From: Verrucomicrobium spinosum DSM 4136 = JCM 18804
GTDB taxonomy: Bacteria; Verrucomicrobiota; Verrucomicrobiia; Verrucomicrobiales; Verrucomicrobiaceae
Assembly (NCBI RefSeq): GCF_000172155.1
Contig: NZ_ABIZ01000001.1
Location: forward strand, 4,125,105 to 4,189,104
DNA: 64,000 bases
Direction: 5' to 3'
Shown: piece after piece, positions 49,116 through 58,819 of the stretch
Layout: each line of letters begins with the position of its first letter
Numbering within the stretch: position 1 is the stretch's first letter
Notes under the pieces: generated by a model
What the model was told of the DNA's origin: nothing
The model's input: only the letters and a program-made list of their open reading frames with translations
The model's database searches: none
Position numbers and translations under genes: made by a program

Positions 49116-50369
49116 ATGAAATCCCCGAATCTCAAGACCTCGATGGGTCCCGGCGCGCGCCCGTTGTTTCATCGTCCCCATGCCGCTCTGCTTGCCGGGG
49201 GCTTGTGCCTTGCCCTCCTTTCTGCTTGTGAACCGAAGCCTGGCGGACCTGCCGCGGGCGGGCCTCCCGGAGGCGCGCCGCCGCCGGTGGAGGTGGGATT
49301 CATCACGATCGAGCCGCGCAAGGTCACCCTCACCCAAGACCTGCCCGGTCGTACGTCGGCCTTCCGTGTCGCTGAGGTGCGCGCCCGGGTGAACGGCATC
49401 ATCCAGAAGCGTCTCTTCACCGAGGGCGCGGATGTGAAGGAGGGGCAGGTGCTCTACGAGATCGATGCTGCCCCCTATCAGGCAGAGCTGGATCGTGCCC
49501 TGGGGGCCCTGGCCCGGGCGGAGGCCAATGCGGATGCGGCCAAGATCAAGGAGCAGCGTTATCAGCAACTCATCTCCACCAAGGCGATCAGCCAGCAGGA
49601 CTATGATGACGCGATGGCCACTCTGAAGGCCTTCGACGCGGATGTGCTCTCCGCCAAGGCGGCCGTGCAGAGCGCCCGCATCAATCTGGAGTACACCAAG
49701 GCGGCCTCGCCCGTGCCGGGGCGCGTGGGCATCTCGCAGGTCACAGAGGGGGCCTATGTCCAGGCGTCCAACGCCACCCTGATGGCCACCGTGCAGCAGC
49801 TCGATCCGATGTACGTGGATGTGCTGCAGTCCAGCAACGACCTCCTGCGCTTGAGGAAGGCCCTCGGCAGCGGTGAGCTGGGCAGGGACAAGGAAGGCCG
49901 GGCCCGGGTGAAACTCCTGCTGGATGACGGCACCGAGTACGCCCAGGAAGGCGCGTTGCAGTTCTCTGATGTCTCTGTGAGTCCCAGCACCAGTTCCGTG
50001 ACCATTCGAGCGATCTTTCCCAATCCCAACGGCATCCTCCTGCCCGGCCTCTTTGTGAGAGCGCGCCTCGTGGAGGGCAGCAAGTCCGACGCCATCCTGG
50101 TGCCGCAGCCCGCGGTGACCCGCAACTCCAAGGGCGAAGCCACCGCCTTCGTCGTCGGTGCGGGAGACAAGGTCGAGCTGCGGGTGCTGGAAACCGGCCG
50201 CACCGTCGGCAGTGACTGGCTGGTGCTGGATGGCCTGAAGGCAGGCGACCGCGTGATCATGAACAACCTCCAGCGCATCCGCCCGGGAGCGGCCATCAAG
50301 CCTGTGCCGATGCCCGCCACCGGACCTGCCACGGCAGCGACAGCATCTGCCGACACGCAGAAGCGCTAG
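49116..50369 (+). CDS. RND periplasmic adaptor lipoprotein (AcrA-like)
   Basis: A 417-residue membrane-fusion protein. A signal peptide ends in LLSAC with lipid-anchored C38, followed by a Gly/Pro-rich linker. Lipoyl halves: AEVRARVNGIIQKRLFTEGADVKEGQVLYEID and ASPVPGRVGISQVTEGAYVQ; between them lies a coiled-coil hairpin (about 110-175, Ala/Lys/Glu-rich). The beta-barrel and membrane-proximal domains follow, then a Pro/Ala tail. It resembles AcrA/MexA. The gene is 68 bp after tetR and 79 bp before the permease. No outer-membrane channel gene follows, so the operon may share one, possibly the TolC-like gene at 59736-61142. Confidence 0.95.
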   Translation: MKSPNLKTSMGPGARPLFHRPHAALLAGGLCLALLSACEPKPGGPAAGGPPGGAPPPVEVGFITIEPRKVTLTQDLPGRTSAFRVAEVRARVNGIIQKRLFTEGADVKEGQVLYEIDAAPYQAELDRALGALARAEANADAAKIKEQRYQQLISTKAISQQDYDDAMATLKAFDADVLSAKAAVQSARINLEYTKAASPVPGRVGISQVTEGAYVQASNATLMATVQQLDPMYVDVLQSSNDLLRLRKALGSGELGRDKEGRARVKLLLDDGTEYAQEGALQFSDVSVSPSTSSVTIRAIFPNPNGILLPGLFVRARLVEGSKSDAILVPQPAVTRNSKGEATAFVVGAGDKVELRVLETGRTVGSDWLVLDGLKAGDRVIMNNLQRIRPGAAIKPVPMPATGPATAATASADTQKR

Positions 50370-50448
50370 TTCATCGAACCGGACAACTTTCCTCTAACCC
50401 CCTCGGGCGGCGGCCTGTGCTGCTGCTGCCCGTACCCCCTCCCCCTCC

Positions 50449-53400
50449 ATGTCCCGTTTCTTCATTGACCGGCCCGTCTTTGCCTGGGTGGTCGCGCTCG
50501 TCATCATGGTGGCAGGCGGCATCTCCATGATGACCCTGCCCATCTCGCAGTACCCGAACATCGCCCCTCCCGCGGTGGCCATCAGCGCCAGCTACCCCGG
50601 AGCCTCCGCCAAGACGGTGGAGGACACGGTGACCCAGGTCATCGAGCAGAAGATGAACGGCATCGACAACCTCCGTTACATCGAGTCCGCCAGTGACTCC
50701 AACGGCGGCGCGACAGTGACCATCACCTTCGAGGGCGGCACCGATCCCAACATCGCGCAGGTGCAGGTGCAGAACAAGCTGCAGCTCGCCCTGCCGCTGC
50801 TCCCGCAGGAGGTGCAGGCCCAGGGCGTGCGCGTGGCCAAGGCAACCAACAACAACCTCCTCGTGCTGGGCCTGGTGTCTGAGGACGGTAGCATGGACAA
50901 CACTGACCTGAGTGACTACCTCTTCGGCTCCATGCAGGACCCCATCAGCCGCGTGACGGGCGTGGGTGACATTCAGACCTTCGGCTCCCAGTATGCCATG
51001 CGCATCTGGCTGGATCCGGACAAACTCGTGCAGTACCAGCTCACTGCGGCAGATGTGAGCACCGCCATCCGCTCGCAGAATGCTCAGGTCTCCTCCGGCT
51101 CCCTGGGTGGTCTGCCCGCCGTGCCGGGACAGATGCTCACCGCCACCATCGTCACCCGCGGACGGCTCCAGACGGCAGAGCAGTTTGAGAGCATCCTGCT
51201 GCGAGTGAACACAGATGGTTCGAGGGTACTGCTGAAGGACGTGGCCCGCGTGGAGCTGGGCAGTGAGAACTACAACAACCTCGCCCGCTACAACCGCCGC
51301 CCCGCCGCAGGCATGGCCATCCGGGCCGCCGCCGGGGCGAACGCGCTGGAGACGGTCGTGGCCGTGAAGGCCAAGGTGGACGAACTTTCCCGCTTCTTCC
51401 CGCCCGGGCTGAAGGTGGTCTATCCCTATGACACCTCGCCCTTCGTGCGCCACTCCATCACGGAGGTGGTGAAGACCCTCGTGGAGGCCATCATCCTCGT
51501 CTTCCTCGTCATCTATCTCTTCCTCCAGAACTGGCGTGCCACCTTGATCCCCACCATCGCCGTGCCCGTGGTGCTGCTCGGGACCTTCGGCGTGCTGGCG
51601 GCGGCGGGGTTCACGTTGAACACGCTCACGCTCTTCGGCCTCGTGCTCGCCATCGGTCTGCTGGTGGATGACGCCATCGTGGTGGTGGAGAACGTGGAGC
51701 GCGTCATGGAGGAGGAAGGCCTGGCCCCTCGTGAGGCCACGCAGAAGTCGATGGACCAGATCTCCGGCGCACTGGTCGGCATCGGCCTCGTACTCTGCGC
51801 CGCCTTCGTGCCGATGGCCTTTTTTGGGAACTCCACCGGTGTCATCTACCGCCAGTTCGCCATCACCATCGTCTCTGCCGTGGTGCTCTCCGTGGTGGTT
51901 GCGTTGATCCTCACACCTGCCCTGTGTGCCACCATGCTGAAGCCAGTGACCAAAGGCGCGCATCACAAGCAGCGCGGTTTCTTCGGCTGGTTCAACCGCG
52001 TTTTTGACCGCACCGCAGATGCCTATGCCTGGACCGTGGGCCATCTCCTGAGACGCAGTGCCTACCTGCTCATCGTGTACGGGTTCATCGCCGCGGGCGT
52101 GTTCTATCTCTTCAAGCATCTGCAGACCGGCTTCCTCCCGGATGAAGACAAAGGCGTCATCTTCACCGCCGCCCAGTTGCCTCCTGGATCCACGCGCGAG
52201 CAGTCGCTCGCGGTAGTGCAGAGGATGGAAGACTATCTCCTCGATAAACAAGGCGACTCTGTGGCCGGGGTGTTTGGTGTGGCAGGCTTCAGCTTCTTCG
52301 GTGCCGGGCAGAACCAGGTCATCACCTTCTCCCACCTGAAGGACTGGAAGGAGCGCCAGGGGCCAAACCAGGGCGTGAAGGCCATCCAGGGCCAGACGAT
52401 GGGCGTCTTCATGCAGATCAAAGAGGCCATGGCCGTCGCCTTCGCCCCGCCTGCCGTGCAGGAGCTGGGCAATGTGAGCGGCTTCGACCTCCGCCTGCTG
52501 GACCAGGCCGGTCTCGGGCATGATGCGCTCATGAATGCCCGTATGCAGCTCGTTGGCATGGCCTCGCAGAATCCGGCGCTCTTTGGCGTACGGCCAAACG
52601 GCCTCAGCGATACGCCGCAGTTCCAGTTGGATATCGATGAAGAGAAAGCAAGCGCCCTGGGCCTCTCGATTGCCAGCATCAACTCCGAGCTCGCCAACAT
52701 CTGGGGCTCCGGTTATGTGAACGACTTCCTGGACAAAGGCCGCGTGAAGAAGGTCTTCATTCAGGGCGATGCCCCCTTCCGCATGACACCGGAGGACATC
52801 GGCCGCTGGTTCATCAGAAACAACCGCGGCGACATGGTCCCGTACTCCGCCTTTGCCTCCGCGCGCTGGATTATGGGCTCGCCCAAGCTCGAGCGCTTCA
52901 ACGGCGCGCCCTCCGTGGCCATCAGCGGTGAGGCCGCCAAGGGGCACAGCTCGGGTGAGGCAATGAAGATCATGGAGGACCTCGCCAAGCAACTGCCCGC
53001 AGGCATCGGCTACACCTGGGCAGGCATCTCGTATGAGGAGCGCCTCTCCGGCTCCAACTCCGCCGCGCTGTATGGGCTCGCGTTGCTCATGGTGTTCCTG
53101 TGTCTGGCCGCCCTCTATGAGAGCTGGGCCATCCCCATCTCCGTCATGATGGACATGCCGCTGGGCGCGCTGGGCGTGCTTGCCGCGGTGTCGATACGAG
53201 GTCTGCCCAATGACGTGTATTTCCAGATCGGTCTCATCACGATCATCGGTCTCTCCGCCAAAAACGCCATCCTCGTGGTCGAGTTCGCCAAGGAGCGGTT
53301 CGATGCGGGCGAGAGCCTCATCGACAGCGCCGTGTTTGCCGTGAGGCAGCGCCTCCGCCCCATTTTGATGACCTCCATCGCCTTTGGTCTCGGCGTACTG

Positions 53401-53628
53401 CCTCTTGCCTTTAGCACCGGCCCCGGTGCTGGCAGCCAGAACGCCATTGGCACCGGCGTCGTCGGCGGTGCTGTGACCACGACCCTGCTCGGGCTGTTCT
53501 TCGTCCCGCTGTACTACGTGGTGGTGCTGAAGATGTTCCGCGTGAAGCCAGTGAAGCCCAAGGGCGGCAAGGCGGCGGGGGCGACTGTTGAGGCGGTTCC
53601 GGAACTCCCCGCGCCACAGGCAGGCTGA
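50449..53628 (+). CDS. RND multidrug efflux permease (AcrB-like, HAE-1)
   Basis: A 1059-residue inner-membrane pump close to AcrB/MexB. Starts [20 protein letters not shown]. Proton relay: [20 protein letters not shown] (two Asp in helix 4) and [23 protein letters not shown] (Lys in helix 10). Other AcrB-like blocks: [40 protein letters not shown] and [19 protein letters not shown] [20 protein letters not shown]. The C-terminal tail is short and Ala/Pro-rich. It is the last gene of the TetR-adaptor-permease operon. The 316-bp array begins 46 bp after its stop. A long frame on the opposite strand is an antisense shadow. Confidence 0.96.
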   Translation: MSRFFIDRPVFAWVVALVIMVAGGISMMTLPISQYPNIAPPAVAISASYPGASAKTVEDTVTQVIEQKMNGIDNLRYIESASDSNGGATVTITFEGGTDPNIAQVQVQNKLQLALPLLPQEVQAQGVRVAKATNNNLLVLGLVSEDGSMDNTDLSDYLFGSMQDPISRVTGVGDIQTFGSQYAMRIWLDPDKLVQYQLTAADVSTAIRSQNAQVSSGSLGGLPAVPGQMLTATIVTRGRLQTAEQFESILLRVNTDGSRVLLKDVARVELGSENYNNLARYNRRPAAGMAIRAAAGANALETVVAVKAKVDELSRFFPPGLKVVYPYDTSPFVRHSITEVVKTLVEAIILVFLVIYLFLQNWRATLIPTIAVPVVLLGTFGVLAAAGFTLNTLTLFGLVLAIGLLVDDAIVVVENVERVMEEEGLAPREATQKSMDQISGALVGIGLVLCAAFVPMAFFGNSTGVIYRQFAITIVSAVVLSVVVALILTPALCATMLKPVTKGAHHKQRGFFGWFNRVFDRTADAYAWTVGHLLRRSAYLLIVYGFIAAGVFYLFKHLQTGFLPDEDKGVIFTAAQLPPGSTREQSLAVVQRMEDYLLDKQGDSVAGVFGVAGFSFFGAGQNQVITFSHLKDWKERQGPNQGVKAIQGQTMGVFMQIKEAMAVAFAPPAVQELGNVSGFDLRLLDQAGLGHDALMNARMQLVGMASQNPALFGVRPNGLSDTPQFQLDIDEEKASALGLSIASINSELANIWGSGYVNDFLDKGRVKKVFIQGDAPFRMTPEDIGRWFIRNNRGDMVPYSAFASARWIMGSPKLERFNGAPSVAISGEAAKGHSSGEAMKIMEDLAKQLPAGIGYTWAGISYEERLSGSNSAALYGLALLMVFLCLAALYESWAIPISVMMDMPLGALGVLAAVSIRGLPNDVYFQIGLITIIGLSAKNAILVVEFAKERFDAGESLIDSAVFAVRQRLRPILMTSIAFGLGVLPLAFSTGPGAGSQNAIGTGVVGGAVTTTLLGLFFVPLYYVVVLKMFRVKPVKPKGGKAAGATVEAVPELPAPQAG

Positions 53629-53673
53629 CGGGGAATGCAGAATGTTCAGAGGGGCCGCGCGCCGGGGCGAAGC

Positions 53674-54780
53674 AAAGTAGTCCAGCACTTTAGTGCGTCA
53701 GTCGCGCGGCTCCTGTCATCCAATACCGAGCTAAAGCTCTTCACTACTTTGAGCTTCCTCCACAGGCGTAGTCCGGTTGTGCCAACCGGCTCACGCCCCG
53801 AGCGTCCCTTGCCGATCTTTTCGCTCCGCCCATCCCACATACCGCGGGGCCGGAGACCCCGCCTCCTGTACTCCGCAGCCAAGGCATCCCGCAGCTTGTT
53901 CGTGCACAAAGGAGGCGGGGGTTCCCAGCCCCGCTCACTCCTCAAACGTCCCTCGACAGCCGCTAATCCCTATCGCCTCCTCATCAGGCAAAGTAGTCCA
54001 GCACTTTAGTGCGTCAGTCGCGCGGCTCCTGTCATCCAATACCGAGCTAAAGCTCTGCACTAATTTGAGCTTCCTCCACAGGCGTAGTCCGGTTGTGCCA
54101 ACCGGCTCACGCCCCGAGCGTCCCTTGCCGATCTTTTCGCTCCGCCCATCCCACATACCGCGGGGCCGGAGACCCCGCCTCCTGTACTCCGCAGCCAAGG
54201 CATCCCGCAGCTTGTTCGTGCACAAAGGAGGCGGGGGTTCCCAGCCCCGCTCACTCCTCAAACGTCCCTCGACAGCCGCTAATCCCTATCGCCTCCTCAT
54301 CAGGCAAAGTAGTCCAGCACTTTAGTGCGTCAGTCGCGCGGCTCCTGTCATCCAATACCGAGCTAAAGCTCTGCACTACTTTGAGCTTCCTCCACGGGCG
54401 TAGTCCGGTTGTCCCAACCGGCTCATGCCCCAAGCGTCCCTCGACGATCTTTTCGCTCCGCCCATCCCACCTACCGCGGGGCCGGAGACCCCGCCTCCTG
54501 TACTCCGCGGCCAAGTCCCATCGTAGCTTGTTCGTGCATAAAGGAGGCGGGGGTTCCCAGCCCCGCTCACGCCCCAAACGTCCCTCGACAGCCGCTAATC
54601 CCTATCGCCTCCTCATCAGGCAAAGTAGTCCGGCACTTTAGTGCGTCAGTCGCGCGGCTCCCGTCATCCAATACCGAGCTAAAGCTCAGCACTACTTTGA
54701 GCTTCCTCCACGGGCGTAGTCCGGTTGTCCTAACCGGCTCATGCCCCAAGCGTCCCTCGACGATCTTTCCCCGTCTCCCA
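53674..54780. repeat. 316-bp tandem repeat array, about 3.5 copies (array C)
   Basis: AAAGTAGTCC starts at 53674, 53990, 54306 and 54622, so the period is exactly 316 bp; the fourth copy breaks off near 54780. Each unit begins with an inverted element of about 77 bp (AAAGTAGTCCAGCACTTTAG ... GAGCTAAAGCTCTGCACTAC) carrying two short hairpins, then the palindrome GTAGTCCGGTTG-TG-CCAACCGGCT, then the CCGCGGGGCC / GGCGGGGG hairpin pair also seen in array B, then a single-copy-like tail. The inverted element also occurs in array D in the other orientation. No promoter or gene was found inside. Proteins predicted from it repeat the same 105-residue text and are artefacts. Confidence 0.93.
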
Positions 54781-54828
54781 TCCCAAACCCAGCGCACGGT
54801 TAGAGGACTCACCACCTCACAAGGCCCC

Positions 54829-55013
54829 GCGAAAGCGGCGATTCTCGCCGCACTCCACAGCGACTTCGTCGCCAGATGCTGTACCCGATTCCCAGGCTCC
54901 AACGCAAATGAGCCTCCGATATCGAAGGCTCTCCGAACTCCCCCTCTTTCTCCCGCTCCCAACACCTGAGCGCGCAGCGCTTTTGGGACTGCGGTGAGCA
55001 TCACCGCTTTCGC
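54829..55013. repeat. 185-bp REPIN-like element with 28-bp imperfect inverted ends
   Basis: The ends 54829-54856 and 54986-55013 are inverted copies that differ at four of 28 positions. Each end is itself a hairpin: GCGGCGA-TTC-TCGCCGC on the left and GCGGTGA-GCA-TCACCGC on the right. The stem differences are compensated (C-G against T-A) inside each hairpin. This is REPIN architecture. No transposase is inside, so it would be non-autonomous. Confidence 0.75.
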
Positions 55014-55329
55014 GCCCCTCGTGATCTCCGCTCACCCTTCGCTGTCCAGCAGGGGCCAACGCCCAACGCAACCCCACCATCTCCCTTTACCGCGGCAATT
55101 CCCGCAACCTCGCATCCGCTGGCCTCGGCTCCAGAGGCCGGGCTTTCAGCCCTCAAGGGATATTTGGTCACCTATTCCTTGGGCGTTGCCCAAGGCTGGT
55201 ATCACGCCGGACCTTCGGCCCTCATGAGCCTGCACAATCAGCCGATCGTGAAGTGGATGCGCCCCAGCGTGTCTCATTCGCGCTCAGGGCATATTCATTT
55301 TTCCTGATGGCATTGCCCATCCCCCCAAC
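55014..55329. other. Cluster of short hairpins downstream of the REPIN-like element
   Basis: Three small perfect inverted repeats follow each other: GGCCTC/GAGGCC (55121-55126, 55134-55139), GGGCT/AGCCC (55140-55144, 55148-55152) and CCTTGGGC/GCCCAAGG (55177-55184, 55188-55195). Such TTCAGCCC and CGTTGCCC motifs are typical of PVC-type repeat debris. No gene was found. Confidence 0.6.
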
Positions 55330-55417
55330 ACTCCCTCACTCCCTCACTCCCTCACTCCCTCACTCCAGCACTCCCTCACTCCCTCACTCCAGCACTCCAG
55401 CACTCCAGCACTCCGCC
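55330..55417. repeat. Eleven-unit octamer microsatellite
   Basis: Eleven consecutive 8-bp units of ACTCCCTC, ACTCCAGC or ACTCCGCC (four, one, two, three and one in order). The last unit ends 6 bp before the stop codon of the helicase gene, which reads in from the other side. Confidence 0.92.
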
Positions 55418-55423
55418 TCCCCC

Positions 55424-57229
55424 CTACCCCACCTTCTCATACCAACTGCTCCGCGGGAAGAACTTCAGCGGCACCATGCCCAGCCAGCCGTTCTCGCGTT
55501 GTTTCTCCACGCGGATCTCGGTGTCGTGCAGGCTCGCGTCCTGTAGCGGCGTGAGCTTGTTGTCGCGGCGCAGGGCGTCTTTCTCGGGATTTCTGGAGAT
55601 GGCGACGATGTTGTCCGCGTTGTTGGCGATGAGCGAGCTGCCTTTGATCTCCAGCCGGTCCTGCCGTTGGCCGGAGGGGCTCTTTCTCGGGTGGGCCACG
55701 AGGTGGATGTGGGCGCCGGTTTCCTTGGCGAACTCCTGGAGCCGGTTCATGAAGCGGCCCTGTTCGGCGAACTCCTCCTCCAGCCCGTCCACGCGCATGA
55801 GGCTGTCCACAATGAAGTGCTGCACGCCGTGGCGCTGGAAGGAGAACATCATCATCTCCAGCAGCAGGTCCTGACTGATGTAGCCCACCACGTCGGCGAA
55901 GACGAGGCGGGTGCCGAACTTCTCCAGAAACGTCATCGCATTTGATGGCGTGGCGGGTTCTTGGAAATAGGTGGTCGTGAGACGGCGCAAGGTGGACTCT
56001 GCCCGCATTTCCATCGAGGCCATGAAGACGCCGGTGTGGCTGAGCTGGCTGAGGAGGTTGAGCGCCACGAAGTTGAGGAAGGTGCTCTTCCCCTGCCCGT
56101 AGGCGCCGGTCCAGACGGTGAGCTCGTGCGGGCGGAAGTAGAAGCCCTGGTGGGGCCAGGCGACGCGCAGGAAGTCCAGCGTGAAGGGCTCGGGCTTGGG
56201 CTCCAGTTCGCTCATGAGGCGCTGGTGCAGTTCCTGCCCCAGGAGGAGCTTGTGGATCTGCGGTGGCCGGGCCTGGGCGATCCAGTGCTCCGCATCGTCG
56301 GCGGTGCAGCCTTCCAGCAGGCACTCGTTGGCGTCCTTGTGCGGGAGTTTCACCAGCAGGCAGCGATGCCGCCCCAGACGCTGCATCACGCGGTTCGCGT
56401 TCTCCGCGCCCGCGCCGTCCATGTCGAACGAGAGGTAAATGTGGTCGAACAGCTCCAGTTGATCCCACTCGTGGTCAATCCAGGCCGCTCCGGTGCCGTT
56501 GGGCACGCTCAGCGCTGGCACGCCCCATTGCGTCCAGGTCATCGCGTCGATCTGGCCCTCGCACAGCAGAACCGTGCGCTTCTCCCAGGCGGACTTCGGC
56601 AGGGCCTGCCAGCCGAAGAGGCTCGGGGCGCATCCTGCATCCTGCCAGACGCGTTTCCTCGCACCCAGACCGCTTTCACCGGGTCCAGGAACCGTCCGGT
56701 AGGAGCGGTTCACCAGCGTGCCATCCGGCGCATGACAGGGAAAGACCAGCGCCCCGGCGGAAGGCAGCCCCTCCACGCCGAAGCGACGCACCACCGCCGG
56801 ATCCAGCCCGCGCTGGAGCTGCAGGTACCGCATGACCACACCCTCCTCTGCCACCGGGATCACCCCGGCCTGCTCACGCACCGGCGGCGCTTGATATTTC
56901 CTCGGACTCGCCGTGGCGGGCTCCGGCCCCAACATGCCCAGGTACTCCTTCGCCTCGCGAAAGGCCTCCGCCAGCGGGATGCCGCGTGCGGCGGCCCAGA
57001 GGTCCAGCAAGTCCCCGTGGCGACCTTCTTCCGCCCAGTCCCGCCAGCGGCCTGCGTGTTCGCCACTGAGCTGCACCTTGAGGCTCTGCCCCTGCCCGCC
57101 CTGGACGTCTCCGGACAGCCACTCCGCGCCCTTCCGGGTGCCCCCGGGAAGCAGTCGCAGGCAGACCGATTCCACCCTGTCCGCCAGACGGCGGGAAACC
57201 TCTTGTGCTGAATGTCGCAAGTTGATCAT
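55424..57229 (-). CDS. Phage-like primase-helicase (Toprim + SF4 DnaB-type helicase)
   Basis: A 601-residue protein resembling T7 gp4 or Twinkle. The start at ATG 57229 (MINLRHSAQEVSRRLADRV) is preferred to one 29 codons upstream. The N-terminal region (about 20-80: LKVQLSGEHAGRWRDWAEEGRHGDLLDLWA) looks like a CHC2 primase ribbon without its cysteines. Toprim follows (VLLCEGQIDAMTWTQWG, E224; LSFDMDGAGAENA, D269-x-D271), then an SF4 helicase with Walker A GAYGQGKST at 375-383, HFIVDSLMRVDG (Walker B) and VAHPRKSPSGQRQD with a C-terminal IKGSSLIANNADNIVAI. It would prime and unwind DNA during replication of a phage or plasmid. It is the last gene of a three-gene minus-strand set. Confidence 0.88.
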   Translation of the reverse strand: MINLRHSAQEVSRRLADRVESVCLRLLPGGTRKGAEWLSGDVQGGQGQSLKVQLSGEHAGRWRDWAEEGRHGDLLDLWAAARGIPLAEAFREAKEYLGMLGPEPATASPRKYQAPPVREQAGVIPVAEEGVVMRYLQLQRGLDPAVVRRFGVEGLPSAGALVFPCHAPDGTLVNRSYRTVPGPGESGLGARKRVWQDAGCAPSLFGWQALPKSAWEKRTVLLCEGQIDAMTWTQWGVPALSVPNGTGAAWIDHEWDQLELFDHIYLSFDMDGAGAENANRVMQRLGRHRCLLVKLPHKDANECLLEGCTADDAEHWIAQARPPQIHKLLLGQELHQRLMSELEPKPEPFTLDFLRVAWPHQGFYFRPHELTVWTGAYGQGKSTFLNFVALNLLSQLSHTGVFMASMEMRAESTLRRLTTTYFQEPATPSNAMTFLEKFGTRLVFADVVGYISQDLLLEMMMFSFQRHGVQHFIVDSLMRVDGLEEEFAEQGRFMNRLQEFAKETGAHIHLVAHPRKSPSGQRQDRLEIKGSSLIANNADNIVAISRNPEKDALRRDNKLTPLQDASLHDTEIRVEKQRENGWLGMVPLKFFPRSSWYEKVG

Positions 57230-57279
57230 GTTGGCGATGATGATGATGCCGATGCTGTAGCGTTGTGACTCACTCTGCC

Positions 57280-58386
57280 TCACCAGGGCAAGCCGCCGCG
57301 GTTCTGCGACGTCCAATCCGCGGCTCCCTCAAGCGCCAGCGCCGGGACTGGAGAAGCCGAGGGCTGACTCTGCGCCAAAGCCCGCTGGAGGGGCGAGAGG
57401 CCGTCCGCGTCTTTCACGCCGAAGGGCGAGGACATGGGCAAAGGCAACGGTACGGGCAAGGACGGCAGCAGCGGCGCGGTCTGCTGGACCGGTGCTGAGG
57501 CAGAGGTGCCGCCGTCTTCCCAACGTCGGCCGTTGATCCAAGTCGCAGGCAGCGGGATGAAGCGGCCATCCTGCTCACGCCACGCCGGGCAGCTGGATTG
57601 CCGTCCCAGAGCCTGCATGAGCTCGACGAGCCGCGGACGTTCCTTGCCCTTCACATTGCGCCAGGCCTGCTCCGCCTTGCGCCGGGCGTCTTTGCGCGGG
57701 TAGTTGGTCCAGAACTCCTCGAACCCCGCCAGCCAGGCGGCGTCTTTCTCCAGAGGCGGGGAGCTGGGGGCCGGGGTCTGGTTCAGAGTCTGATTCTGAA
57801 TCTGAGAGAAGTTGGAAACAGACACGCTCAGGGGCGCAGCCCCGGCTGGCTTTGCGGGGGTTGGGGGTTGGCCTTGGGCTTGTTCGAGCGTTTGTGTTTT
57901 GCTTTCCTTTTCTTTTACTCTTTCTTTTTCTGTTCCTATTTCCTTTCTCTTTTGTTCAACGACTTCGCTGTTTCCGTTGAACGGACGTTCAGCAGTTCTT
58001 TCCTTATCGCAGGCCGATTCCAGCTCCTTCGCTTTTCTTTCCTCTGCGAGTTTTCTTCTGGCAATGCCGCTGGCCACTCCCGCGGCTGCAGCGATTCTTC
58101 TCTTCTCCTGGCAGACTTCTTCCTGGCTGACAGGGTACATCCAGACGCGCAGATCGTCCCCCTCCCACTCGAACAGCTCCGTGCAGCGGAGGATCATCTC
58201 CCGGGGCACGCCGGTGGTCTGCAACCACCTCGTCTCACTCCACGTCCGGGCCCCTTTGATCAGCCCCTGATTCTCCTGGTCCACACAAAAGCTGCTGACC
58301 CGGGTCCAGGCACCCACCTCATCCAAGCCCAGATCCGCCAGCTTCCCCGACCGAATGTTTCTCACGTCCACGTTCCAGTAGTTCAT
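57280..58386 (-). CDS. Replisome-organizer-like phage replication protein
   Basis: A 368-residue protein. The N-terminal 110 residues (MNYWNVDVRNIRSGKLADLG, TWSETRWLQTTGVPREMILRCTELFEWEGDD) look like a winged-helix DUF1376-type domain. A charged, low-GC middle (about 110-190, Lys/Glu-rich, poly-pyrimidine on the plus strand) follows. The C-terminal FEEFWTNYPRKDARRKAEQA then GRFIPLPATWINGRRWED is the block often found at the end of phage replication O/organizer proteins, which load the helicase. It lies 50 bp upstream of the primase-helicase, as expected. The last 70 residues are Pro/Ser-rich. Recognition is by motif and neighbour. Confidence 0.75.
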   Translation of the reverse strand: MNYWNVDVRNIRSGKLADLGLDEVGAWTRVSSFCVDQENQGLIKGARTWSETRWLQTTGVPREMILRCTELFEWEGDDLRVWMYPVSQEEVCQEKRRIAAAAGVASGIARRKLAEERKAKELESACDKERTAERPFNGNSEVVEQKRKEIGTEKERVKEKESKTQTLEQAQGQPPTPAKPAGAAPLSVSVSNFSQIQNQTLNQTPAPSSPPLEKDAAWLAGFEEFWTNYPRKDARRKAEQAWRNVKGKERPRLVELMQALGRQSSCPAWREQDGRFIPLPATWINGRRWEDGGTSASAPVQQTAPLLPSLPVPLPLPMSSPFGVKDADGLSPLQRALAQSQPSASPVPALALEGAADWTSQNRGGLPW

Positions 58387-58506
58387 CGTTTTTCTCCTCC
58401 TTGTATTGCTCCTCTACCGCCACCTCACCCGTTCTGACTCTCTATTTCCTGCAACCCACCCCCCCACCGCTGGCCTCTGGCATGAGCGGCCATTGGGCGG
58501 ATAGGG

Positions 58507-58776
58507 CTATTCCGCAAACGCGTTTGCCCTCGGCCCGCTGCCGGAGTCGTCTGCGGAGAGCAGGCCCATTTCCTGCAGTTTCAGCATCGCCAGATGGCGC
58601 AGTTGCTGCCCCCGACTGCGATTCTCCCGCCGTGCGAGGGACTCGATGACCGACCGTTCTTTGAGGGTCAGCGGCGTGTTGATGTAGCTCGGTGCCCGGC
58701 CTGGGGCGGGCTGAGCAATTGGGTTTGCTCTGGCCGACTCCACCGCATGCACTGCTACTTCCACGTCTCCCTGCAT
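58507..58776 (-). CDS. Small hypothetical protein of the phage-like module (89 aa)
   Basis: An 89-residue protein starting at ATG 58776 (MQGDVEVAVHAVESARANPI). The central helix-turn-helix-like TPLTLKERSVIESLARRENRSRGQQLRHLAMLKLQEMG is basic and could bind DNA, possibly as a ribbon-helix-helix or HTH regulator. No family is recognised. A 22-bp palindrome starts 8 bp upstream of its start codon. It is first in the set that continues with the organizer (120 bp downstream) and helicase, so it may be the regulator of the module. Confidence 0.65.
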   Translation of the reverse strand: MQGDVEVAVHAVESARANPIAQPAPGRAPSYINTPLTLKERSVIESLARRENRSRGQQLRHLAMLKLQEMGLLSADDSGSGPRANAFAE

Positions 58777-58784
58777 GAAGACAA

Positions 58785-58806
58785 TGTGCGCTAAGCTTGG
58801 CGCACA
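58785..58806. promoter_or_regulatory. 22-bp near-perfect palindrome upstream of the phage-like module
   Basis: TGTGCGC-TAAGCTTG-GCGCACA: arms of 7 bp are perfect and the centre holds AAGCTT, so only one base pair in the dyad is mismatched. It sits 8 bp upstream of the start at 58776, in a promoter position. It looks like an operator. Confidence 0.6.
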
Positions 58807-58819
58807 ATCAACAGGAAGT

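Noticed and set aside
50371..53688. A 1105-codon open frame on the minus strand opposite the AcrB-like gene
   Set aside because: It is antisense to a full-length RND permease with all motifs. The translated text is His/Gly/Glu-rich with no domain, as expected from a shadow in a GC-rich gene.
53777..54969. Repeated 182-186-codon frames in the 316-bp array that could be a repeat protein family
   Set aside because: They follow the tandem DNA repeat exactly, include the palindromes, and have similar frames on both strands. The sequence is conserved as DNA hairpins, not as protein.
55424..58806. Integrated prophage or island with attachment sites
   Set aside because: No integrase, tRNA end or direct repeat at the borders was found. 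Only the replication genes are present.
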